A DNA stretch of 64,000 nt, from NCBI GenBank assembly GCA_038502055.1, contig JAXRKN010000031.1, positions 620,001 to 684,000 of the forward strand, written 5' to 3'. A model generated the notes under the pieces. It searched no databases. It worked only from the letters and a program-made list of their open reading frames with translations, and was not told the DNA's origin. Each line of letters begins with the position of its first letter. Positions within the stretch are counted from its first letter, which is position 1. The stretch comes from Tanytarsus gracilentus (taxonomy: Eukaryota; Arthropoda; Insecta; Diptera; Chironomidae). This document shows, piece by piece, positions 25,456-34,068 of this stretch. The position numbers and the translations under genes were made by a program.

Positions 25456-26129
25456 CATAGTATTGACTTAATTAAAACCAAAGTCATTACTTCTTATCTT
25501 AACTGTAATTCATAATGAAAAATATTCTGTTAATTCTTTTAACTTGTTCACTGAAATTGTTAATTCTGTTGATCTTACACAAAAGTTAGTAATTCTAGTC
25601 AAAACTGTTTTTAGCGTAACCCACACAAAGTGTGGTAACGCTTATATGCTCGTGATTCCGTCTGTCTGTTCCAGTGAGATCTCGGCCCCTGGACCAGCTA
25701 GAGACTTCGGGTTTTCGCCAGATGATAGGTCTTGGGGTCTATATTAGCCCATTTTAGGAATTTTTTGAGTCATGACCTATGGTCGTGCCATGGACCGCCA
25801 TAATGTCCATTTTTCATACAAATTTTCGGAAAAACTTGCGTTTCCTGGGCCGTCTTTTTTTCATACTTTTTTTGATGGATTCTTGTAGATTAGGGCTCCC
25901 TGAGTCCGAATCTGCAAAAAAAAATTGGCGCTGACCCTCCTGGACCCCCCTACGACCCTCCAAAGTTTTGATTTTTTCTCTTTGTTTATACACCAAAAAA
26001 GCCTACAATCTTAAGGGAAAGGTGGGAATTTGGGGTTCTCGGGTGGGGAGGGTTACTTAGCACACTTTAATTCAAGGGGTGCGCAACAAGGGGTAAAAAC
26101 AAAAACTTTTTTAACTTTACACCTTAATA

Positions 26130-26225
26130 TGTGGGTTAACCGATTTTTACGAAGCACAAATAAATTTATGTGGGTTAACCGATTTATACGAAACACAAAT
26201 AATTGTATGTGTGTTAAGCGATATT
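26130..26225. repeat. Subterminal repeats (left), GGGTTAACCGATT type
   Basis: Three imperfect copies of a roughly 40 bp unit contain gtgggttaaccgatttttac and cacaaataa. The inverse units lie at the other end of the same element, 27130-27285. Arrays of subterminal repeats are typical binding sites for transposases; that role is inferred here. Confidence 0.7.
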
Positions 26226-26272
26226 TTTTGTTTTAATTGAACTTTGAAAAATATTTTTTTGTCCATTTTAAG

Positions 26273-26566
26273 TTCAAGGGGGCTTGCCCTTTGGATATTT
26301 TTGGTTCAAGGGGCTTTGCCCTTTGGATATTTTTTGGTTCAAGGGGCTTTGCCCTTTGGATATTTTTTGGTTCAAGGGGCTTTGCCCTTTGGATATTTTT
26401 TGGTTCAAGGGGCTTTGCCCTTTGGATATTTTTTGGTTCAAGGGGCTTTGCCCTTTGGATATTTTTTGGTTCAAGGGGCTTTGCCCTTTGGATATTTTGA
26501 GGTTAAAGGGGCTTCGCCCTTTAGTAAACTTGAAGTATAAGGGGCTACGCCCTTTAGTAAAAATCC
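26273..26566. repeat. 33 bp minisatellite with a hairpin in each unit (about nine copies)
   Basis: The unit is ttcaaggggctttgcccttt plus ggatattttttgg. Each copy contains the inverted repeat AAGGGGC-loop-GCCCTT. The first copy is a variant, six are near-identical, and the last two diverge outside the hairpin while keeping the stem. Because 33 is a multiple of three, several frames stay open, but these ORFs have no coding meaning. Confidence 0.92.
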
Positions 26567-27129
26567 AGAATATTTTATTATTTTTCATGGAAAAAGTTTA
26601 CTTTTTGAATCATATAACGTATTGTTTTTTGAAAACCTGTACATATGTGAGAAATTACTTTTGAGCCATTCTAGATCTAAATTTTTATATTTTAACTTAA
26701 TTTAAAATAATCAACCATTTTTTTATGTTTCTATTGCAAAACTTTGCAAACTCAAAAGTTTATCAGAATTATTGTAAATGAATGTGCTGAATTTTTTTTT
26801 GTAAATTTTATGATAATTTTTTATTGGGTGATTTTAAAATGAAAAAAAGAAGATTTTTTCAAGGAAATATGTTTGAGGTTATTTTTACAGAAAGAAAATT
26901 TTTTGGAAAATTATTATATAAAAGGAAAATTGTTTAAGGATATTTTTGTGTAAGGAAAATTTTTGAGGAAATTATTTTGTAAAAGGAAAACTGTTTTATA
27001 ATATTTTTGTAGAAGGAAAATTTTTGAGGAAATTATTTTGTAAAAAACGATTGGTTTGGGGAAATTTTTTTAGTAAAAGGAAAAATTTTGTTAAATTTTT
27101 TAAAAATAAAAAAATAAGAAGAGTATTTT

Positions 27130-27285
27130 TTGTGTTTTGTAAAAATCGGTTAACCTATAATATAAGTTTGTGTTTTACATAAATCGGTTAACCCACGTGT
27201 TTATCAACTTTGTGTTTTGTAAAAATCGGTTAACTCACATTTTAATATGAGTGTTTTGTAATAATCGGTTAACCCACAAGTTAAG
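27130..27285. repeat. Subterminal repeats (right), inverse of the left set
   Basis: About four imperfect units contain gtaaaaatcggttaaccca. They are the reverse complement of the 26130-26225 units, extending the palindromic design of the element inwards from the TIR. Confidence 0.7.
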
Positions 27286-27669
27286 ATGGAAAATGGTCAA
27301 AATTAAAGTTTTGTACCCATTGTAAGTTGCGTACCCCTTGTGGTTACCTACCCTAAGTACCTCTCGTGTAACCCTCCCCACCCGAGAACCCCAAATTCCC
27401 ACCTTTCCCTTAAGATTGTAGGCTTTTTTGGTGTATAAACAAAGAGAAAAAATCGAAACTTTGGAGGGTCGTAGGGGGGTCCAGGAGGGTCAGCGCCAAT
27501 TTTTTTTTGCAGATTCGGACTCAGGGAGCCCTAATCTACAAGAATCCATCAAAAAAAGTACGAAAAAAAGACGGCCCAGGAAACGCAAGTTTAGCCAAAT
27601 TTTCTCTTATATGGCTTCATGGGTATCGTTGAACTCGCGATTGGACCAGGAATCGATTGGCATGGATCT

Positions 27670-28025
27670 GAAAATGGAACACTGTGGAAAATGAAACACA
27701 GTAGAAAGTGGAACACAGTAGAAAATGGAACACAGTAGAAAATGGAACACAGGGAAAAATGAAACATGGTGGAAAATGGAACACTGTGGAAAATGAAACA
27801 CAGTGGAAAGTGGAACACTGTGGAAAATGAAACATGGTGGAACATAGTGGAAAATGGAACATGATGGAAAATGGTGATAATGGAAAATGGAACACAATGG
27901 AAAATGGAACATGGTGGAAAATGAAACACAATGGGAAATGTAACAATTGAGCCAAATAAAAATAATGATACACATTGGAAAACAAAACATAATGGAAAAC
28001 AGTGGAAAATGGAACATAGTGGCAA
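27670..28025. repeat. GGAAAATGGAACACAG-type minisatellite
   Basis: About 20 degenerate tandem units of 16-18 bp (tggaaaatggaacacagt and variants). The minus-strand ORFs of 122-144 residues over this stretch are repetitive Phe-His-Cys-Ser translations of the repeat and are not genes. Confidence 0.9.
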
Positions 28026-28428
28026 ATAACTTTCCCAAAAAAAAATATTTCCTTATGCTTCCCTTTCAGCTTTCCAAAAAATATTTTCCATTAGGCTTCT
28101 CTTTTGGCTTCTTAGTAGGACTTCCCCATGTTACATTTTCAATACTGATCTGTTACAAGTGGGTTACGCGGCAACACCCACGTGTGGGTTTTGAAACATT
28201 TTTTTTTTTGAATTATCCTGTTAATCTTTAATTAATTTTGTTTCTTCTGTAACTGTAATCATGTATTTCAAACTGTTTCTGAGGTTACGTGCGCCACTAT
28301 ACGATGTACGCGAAATAAAATCAAATCAAATCAAAAATGATTGGCTTCGGCCTGGATGATTGTGACTGGCTGAGGAATTTTACGCAAAGTTTTTTTTAAA
28401 GAAAAAGTTTAGATAAATCGCGATTGAA

Positions 28429-30064
28429 TGAACAATTTAAACGAAAAAGTGTCTGATAATTGTTTCAGCCATTACTTTGAGCCATTACGATATCGTCTGC
28501 ATCAATTATGCGCCGTAAACGAAAGAGGAAAACTCATCGGAGTTAAAGTGACATCGGTGATTAATGCAAGATACTGGGCTAAATTTAAAAAAGCGTTTAA
28601 TTTGATATCGATTACTGACGAAGACAAGAATTCCACTAATAAACGCATTGGATCGATATTGACGCGGAAAAAAGTTTGTAAGCGATAAAATGAATTTAAA
28701 TTTATTTAGGGTTAAAATTTTTTTTTAATTAGATAACGAGGTGGCTTTATGCTGTGTGTCAAATCACCGGGCAAAAGGTCAAAGCCATTTGGATGTATGG
28801 CTAAATTGTTTCCACTCGGACACAAAAATGACCGACAAAATTTACAAGCGACACTCAAGCGCCAACAAATTTGCATCGCTCAGCTCAGCCAGAGACAAAT
28901 TTAGTCACATCGAATGCTTCCACAAGTTGTGAGGAAATTGAAATTACGCCATGCAAGTCACCGGAGTTCCTTGGCTTCGATAATGATAATGGCAGTGAGA
29001 ATGAGTATCAAAATGCGCTCACAGGTGTTTAATGTTAAAAAATTAAATTAATATCTTTTCAACGACACTTTTTTTTAGCACCAAAAGAACTTTTACACAA
29101 AAATGTATCGTCGTGCGTGTCGCCCGAATGTAAGGGATTCACAAATGAAGATGTTGAGATGACCGAGATTGAGTCAGACATTGTGATGCAAATTAATCTC
29201 GACACACAACGAGAGGCGGATCGCCCCTTGAATAGTGTGGAGAATAATAAACATCAAAACATTTGGCTGAAGTCACAGATGGCTGAAGTCCAGATGAAAA
29301 TTGGTCTAGTTAAAATTTTGATATTTTTTCTTAATTTTCATACATGTTATTTTTTTATTTTAATAAAACGTTTATTGATTTTTGAAAAAAAAAAAAAAAA
29401 AAAAAAAAGAAAAATTTAAAATTAAAAAAAAATAAAAAAAAACCCGCAACACACACAAAAAAAAAAAAAAAAATATAAAAATATATATTTTAAAAAAAAA
29501 AAAAAAAAAATTTTTAAAAATAATTTTTTTATTTTTTTTTGTTTTTATTCTTTCTTTAAAATAAATAATCATGTTGTGAATTTTTTAAAGAAAATTCGTT
29601 TTTCAAAAATTGTTATTTTTTTTCTCCTTCCTTCCCCTCTTGTTCTGTTTCAAGTCATCGGAGATAGATGTTTGTTCACTCTGTCGCGAAAAAATCAATT
29701 CTGACGAGATTGAGGAGAAAGTAAAAAAAATAAAGCAAGCCGCTCAATTCCTCGCCGATGCATTTGTGGGTATAAATGCACCTCAAAACGAAAAATTCAT
29801 CGAGTATGCAAAAGTGACATACAAAAAAGAGCACAAATTTGAGCCTTTCATCGCTTTGAAGAATTGCTGCGTGAAGAAACGCCTCATATTGGTGAGTCCA
29901 AAATATTTTTTTCAATAATTCTTATAAAAATACTTTAAATTTTTGTGGTGACAAAATATTGAATTTATAGTGATTAGTTTCAATTAGTTTCAATCTTTAG
30001 TGTAAATAAATTTCATTGTTTAAATTTTTGAAACATTTTATTAAATTATAGTCGGAAGTGAATT
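28429..30064 (+). pseudogene. Unidentified exon-like ORFs, possibly a decayed or very divergent gene
   Basis: Several plus-strand segments look protein-like. They include 28429-28688 (with CAVNERGKLIGVKVTSV), 28741-28930, a frame through about 28880-29020 (EEIEITPCKSPEFLGFDNDN), 29078-29300 (SSCVSPECKGFTNEDVEM) and 29655-29892 (IDVCSLCREKINSDEIEEK). Splice-like signals separate some of them (ttaattag near 28733, tttttttag near 29078, ttg|gtgagt near 29892). The frames do not join cleanly between 28741 and 29020, and a homopolymer-rich tract interrupts the locus. I recognise no family. It could be a real unknown gene mis-read by me, or a pseudogene. Confidence 0.3.
29385..29530. repeat. A-rich homopolymer tract
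   Basis: Runs of A up to about 24 bases, preceded by an AATAAA near 29363 at poly(A)-signal distance. This resembles a retroposed 3' end. A simple low-complexity expansion, or reduced base accuracy in the assembly, is also possible. Confidence 0.6.
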
Positions 30065-30960
30065 AATTATCGTCTTAAATGAAGTGCATGTCGCGCGAAA
30101 CTCAGAAGCCATACATGACCGATACATGCGAACGATTCCGGCAAGCTTGAATGTGATGTGTGGCATTCTATACCACAATTGCATTACAACTCGCAATTAT
30201 GCTAAAGGCGTGTCCAATAGATTGTGAAAGTGCAATTTTAAGGACTGCATATCTCTGCGGTGAATTTGGCACTGGTTGCGTTTGATGCAAATTGTATCGC
30301 GAATCCACCTCATGAATTTGCACTACGCATCGGCGCCATAAGTATTAAATCGTTCCATCACCTTGTGGGAGCGATCGGTGAACAACTAAAATTGAATTTA
30401 GCATTCAATGGCTTTGGCTCCAATATTCGATCGACACATCTTCGAAATTTCACAGAGAATTTTTTCGCAAAAGCATCGCTAGAGACTAAGGCTATAAGAA
30501 AGCTGTGGTCTATGATCATGGACAATAATTTACATAGAGTCACTACAAAGGAAAATTTCGGGTGAATTAAATTAAGAAATTGTTTGACCACAAAAAAAAT
30601 TGAATGATTTCCCCATTATAATTAATTAAAATATCTCCACGTGGTCAAAATATTTATACGTCAATCGTTTTCCATTCATAAAAAGATGCCTCGTGAACGT
30701 CCCATTAGCGCTCATCAACCGACTACGAGCGATCACGTTAATTCAGCCGCAACTTCGAGCGTTCGATGCTTTTTTGAGAATGCTGCACTCAATTAAAACT
30801 GCAGCTATGTATTTCGTCATACCAATGAACAATAATTATGTGCTTGTCTTTGAGGAAGTTATTGAGGTGTTCAGAAATTTCATTTTTGTTGGTCGACGCG
30901 CAGAGCTTTCAAATGATTTCATTAATTTATTCAGAGAATTAAATAATTTCTTCCATCTTT
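30065..30960. other. Unassigned 0.9 kb before duplication copy 2
   Basis: Two ORFs of about 100 and 89 residues occur on the plus strand (30260-30565, 30693-30962) without a recognisable domain or splice context. The last 250 bp would correspond to tan exon 2 and beyond if the duplication once extended further, but I find no convincing match. Confidence 0.4.
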
Positions 30961-31137
30961 AAAAATATTCATTTAATTGTCGAGATGTCTCTAAGAATGT
31001 TCGACCCTAAAATAAATTTTTTACGAGATGAAGAGTTTCGTTTAAAAAAAACTTTTATCACGAACCACTTCAAAACCACACTGATAATGAGTGCCACGCA
31101 CGTACACGATTGGAATGACTTGTTTTCTTTCTTCCAT
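30961..31137 (-). pseudogene. tan 5' fragment in duplication copy 2
   Basis: Exon 1 is intact (start at 31137; TVYV of tan becomes IVYV), with its donor and intron. Exon 2 has lost 21 bp (seven codons, after GRTF) and similarity ends after NEYF. The catalytic Cys exon is missing, so no enzyme can be made. Confidence 0.88.
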
Positions 31138-31637
31138 TATAAAATTTATTTTGTCAAAAATAATCACTGACACGTCTGCATGAAGCAAAGGTTCGTGGCT
31201 GAAAGAAATATTTTAAAAGAACGCATGAAAGAGGAAGAAGAAAACGTTTCAATACATTCACCATGTGACTCTCATTTTTAGAAAGCCGGCTATTTGTAAA
31301 CAAAATAAAATTATGGAAGAGCTTTTAGTTTATGTGAATAAAGTTGATATCGAGGGCGAGCTTTTATCGAAATGCAAAGTCAATTTGATAAGTATCGAGG
31401 ACATAAAATTACTGAAAGAGTTCAAAGACGATTTCAAGCTCAAACTTAAAATTTCAATTGAGCACGGAATTCTGCATGATAAAATTTATACGGGAAAGTA
31501 CAGCGACGTTGAAGATGATTTGAGAAAGATGTTTTTGATTTTGAGCTTTTTAAAAGCTTTCGTGCTGGTGAAATCAAACAAACAAAGCTTCGAGGAATTA
31601 CTTGAAGCAATAACAATTTTGGATATTGGAATCATGA
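30961..31637. repeat. Segmental duplication, copy 2
   Basis: Direct-orientation partner of 24753-25455, about 6.2 kb away. The KDM8 frame is intact here and continues into the catalytic exons, whereas tan is reduced to a stub. Confidence 0.92.
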
Positions 31638-32616
31638 TTGGTTTCGGTCTGGATGATTGTGACTGGCTAAAGGATTTTACGCAAAAACTTCATGATTATG
31701 TTGGTGAGTAAAAAAGCTTTCAAAAATCGTTTTTTAACTGAAAGTTTTCAAATTTATCTCAAAGTCTCAACTCACAACCCGCCAACCCTATCATCACCCT
31801 CCTCAAGTTCCTTCGAAACATCCTCCAATGAGTGTGACATTGACGCAATTAGTCAACCGTCAATTGAGCACTTCTGGACAAAGTATCTTCACCTTCATCG
31901 TCCTGTAAAACTCACTGATTGTATTGATCATTGGCCAGCACTTGAAAAATGGAGCAACTTGAATTATTTAACAAATATTGCAGCTTATCGAACGGTCCCA
32001 ATTGAGCTAGGCCGAACTTACGATGATGATGATTGGGGTCAAAATTTGTTTCAATTTGGCGACTTCATCCGAGAATTTATGAGCTGTGATAAAGAAACGA
32101 GTACAAAGGCTTATTTAGCACAGCATGATCTCTTCGATCAAATTCCGTTGCTGCGTAAGGACTTTTACATCCCTGATTATTGTGCGGTAAGCTCACGGGA
32201 TCCAGTTGTAAAATCGTGGATAGGACCTAAAGGTAAGTTTTGAAGATCTTTATAAAAAATATATCATCAATTTTTTTTTTATTTAAGGCACAATCAGCAC
32301 CATGCATACGGACGATAAATGCAATATTTTATCTCAAGTTATGGGTGAAAAATTAATTATCCTCGCATCGCCGAATGAGACCAAAAATTTGTATGCTTAC
32401 GACGGAATGCTCAACAATACAAGTCAATTTGATCCTGAAATTTTAGACTTTGAAAAATTTCCGCAAGCAAAAAATGTCAAATTTTATCGTGTTGTTTTAA
32501 AAGCTGGAGAAATGCTTTACATTCCACGATTGTGGTGGCATTATGTTCGATCATTAACACCTAGTATTAGCATTAGCTTTTGGTTCAATGCAAATGATGA
32601 TTTTAATGATGAATAA
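31313..32616 (+). CDS. KDM8: KDM8/JMJD5-like JmjC 2-oxoglutarate oxygenase
   Basis: JMJD5/KDM8 is an Fe(II)/2-oxoglutarate oxygenase reported as an arginyl hydroxylase or histone-directed enzyme, mostly nuclear. The exons are 31313-31703, 31765-32232 and 32288-32616, for 395 residues (human 416). The N-terminal helical part (MEELLVYVNK...) precedes a Ser/Pro-rich linker. The catalytic part has KYLHLHRPVKLTDCIDHWPA and WGQNLFQFGDFI. The iron-binding H293-T-D295 lies in TISTMHTDDKCNILSQVMG, and the distal His371 in YIPRLWWHYVRS. Conserved SISFWFN closes the barrel. I chose the ATG at 31313 because the frame upstream has only a GTG. The gene shares a promoter region with the tan stub, and a 1 kb insertion sits directly behind its stop codon. 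Confidence 0.92.
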
Positions 32617-32663
32617 AAAGGTGAATTGCGATAATTGTAATAAAAAAATGTGTGCAAACTTTG
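32611..32663. repeat. Direct repeat left of the 1 kb insertion
   Basis: About 50 bp, including the KDM8 stop codon and AATAAA signals, is repeated at 33691-33744 with about four differences in the first part and identity over the last 40 bp or so (gcgataattgtaataaaa... to actttg). Confidence 0.85.
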
Positions 32664-33690
32664 TAGATCGAAGTGTGCGTTGAAAAAGTGAGTTGCAAAA
32701 ATTATTTGCTCCGGTGATTAATTGGGTTTTGGCAGTGCTAGAGTAGGTAAAAGTGGCTAGTTAGTTAGATTAGGACAGGTAGTGATAGAAAATGTTCGAG
32801 TACACTCAATTTGAAAGGAAGTAAGTCTGTTTTGGAAAAATTGTCCATTGAGGATTTTCAAGAAAATTTTCATGGGTAACTATGTAATTTATATTAATAA
32901 AAGTGTGACAGGATCCAACTGAAATCCGGTAAGGATCAGTTGAGGAACGGAAGTGGAGTTATTTTGAAACAAGTTTAGGTTAAACAGGGGAAGTTTTTTT
33001 TTTTGTTGATGAGTGAATTGGGTAAATTTCATTTTCAAAATAAAAATGTCAGCCAGGAACTTGTAATTTTGTTTTAATTTTGTTCCAAAGGATATTTATA
33101 GATAGGAGTTAAGGGATTTGCACACTTCGATCTCGAGGGAGGGTTTGTGTTTGTGATTGTTCTAAAATGGACAACGGACATATATTTTGACTCGACACAC
33201 CAACTGTGTACACTAGTCTCAGTTGAGGAAGGTAGTGGTGGAATCACGGCTTTTCTCCAAGTGATTTGAGACATATAAAATGTTGATTTGGTTTTGATTA
33301 GTTGGAAACTGTAATATCTGCTCAGTAAACAAGACTGTTCTTAGCTGTAGTTTCTCTAGAAATTACAAACAAAAAATCATTCGAAAACAAAAACTTACAA
33401 AAAAAAAAACACTAACACACTAACATTGCCGTAAAGGTATTTTAAAATTCCCTATTAACCAAAGCCGATGATAGAGGGTGGTTGGCCCGACATCAGTTCT
33501 CACTAACGATTATCTAATTGTATTTATTCCGAGAAGGGGTTTGTTCGTAACCTGTGGCTTGTATCGACTGTAGATACTTGCCTAAGTAGCCCACTAGGCT
33601 TCGCTTTTCTGAGGAATCGGGGGTCAATCATGTGTGGTTGCGTTGGACGTCTCTCCTACTTCGGTAGTGGCCACCTAATCGTCATCTAAT
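32664..33690. mobile_element. 1.03 kb non-coding insertion in the KDM8 3' UTR (retroposon-like)
   Basis: The segment lies between two copies of a 50 bp direct repeat, is richer in G+C than its surroundings, and ends in catctaatctaat next to an A-run. Long, variable target-site duplications and a short repeated 3' tail suit a LINE- or SINE-type retroposon. It has no ORF with a domain. A local duplication or recombination event could also explain the direct repeats. Confidence 0.6.
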
Positions 33691-34068
33691 CTAATAAAAA
33701 AGTAAACTGCGATAATTGTAATAAAAAAATGTGTGCAAACTTTGTTTGCTGATTAAATTTTATTTCAGTTTTCTTACCGACTCTTAGTGTTTTATCAAAG
33801 AGCGGAATAAATGACATGAATAAATTTTATGTAAACTAAAAAACTGCTAAATATGTTCAAAAAAATTTCCGACCTACGGCAACGAGGAAAAACTTGAACC
33901 TGAACTTGAACAGTTCGCAAAGTTTGTTAACCCTCAAAAAATTATCAGTAAATAATTTTATCTTCTCAGCTATGAGGAACCGAACAATTTAAGATGCCTT
34001 TTTATCTTTCCAATTATGAACGTTATCAAAGCTTTGTCTGAAGTCAGTGTTCGGATGATTTTTGTATC

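Larger units (their letters stand above)
25828..27595. mobile_element. Non-autonomous long-TIR element with 9 bp TSD (Mutator-like)
   Basis: The inverted terminal repeats are about 250 bp and nearly identical in their outer parts (AACTTGCGTTTCCTGGGCCG at the left, its reverse complement at the right). The 9 bp CAAATTTTC flanks the element at 25819-25827 and 27596-27604. The uninterrupted sequence, with a single CAAATTTTC, is present in reverse orientation near 57326-57345. Long TIRs, a GG start and a 9 bp TSD fit MULEs. Merlin-like elements (8-9 bp TSD) are an alternative. There is no transposase; the interior holds minisatellites and A/T-rich repeats. Confidence 0.8.
25456..28336. mobile_element. 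Composite insertion (retroposon-like) in the KDM8 pseudogene
   Basis: Comparison with the uninterrupted copy (near 31637) gives exact limits, flanked by ATGA on both sides. The right end looks like a non-LTR retroposon tail: AATAAA followed by short ATCAA repeats directly before the target sequence. CGTAACCCAC near 25616 and its inverse GTGGGTTACG near 28157 lie close to the ends. There is no reverse transcriptase or transposase ORF, so the element is non-autonomous. Parts of it match the 55.8-57.7 kb repeat in reverse orientation. It holds a later insertion at 25828-27595. Confidence 0.72.
25131..28392 (+). pseudogene. Broken KDM8 copy, exon 1 only, split by a 2.9 kb insertion
   Basis: The reading frame matches exon 1 of the intact KDM8 at 31313, from MEELLVYVNK onward. 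One base change turns a Lys codon into TAA at 25266-25268. After the repeated ATGA at 25452-25455, foreign sequence runs to 28336. ATGA then recurs at 28337-28340 and the exon resumes (GFGLDDCDWL) until about 28392, where similarity stops before the JmjC exons. It therefore lacks the catalytic domain entirely. Confidence 0.88.

Noticed and set aside
25544..25747. ORF at the start of the retroposon-like insertion
   Set aside because: Short, no reverse-transcriptase or transposase motif, and the sequence is shared with non-coding repeat copies.
26273..26566. Possible CRISPR-like array
   Set aside because: Units are directly adjacent without unique spacers, and the host is an insect; it is a minisatellite.
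26237..26664. Overlapping ORFs of 87-126 residues on both strands
   Set aside because: They are translations of the 33 bp minisatellite, whose length is a multiple of three, so several frames stay open. No start context or domain.
27591..28038. Minus-strand ORFs of 122-144 residues rich in Phe/His/Cys
   Set aside because: Produced by the GGAAAATGGAACACAG minisatellite in three frames at once; not a gene.
29372..29572. Phe-rich minus-strand ORF
   Set aside because: Translation of A-runs read on the opposite strand.
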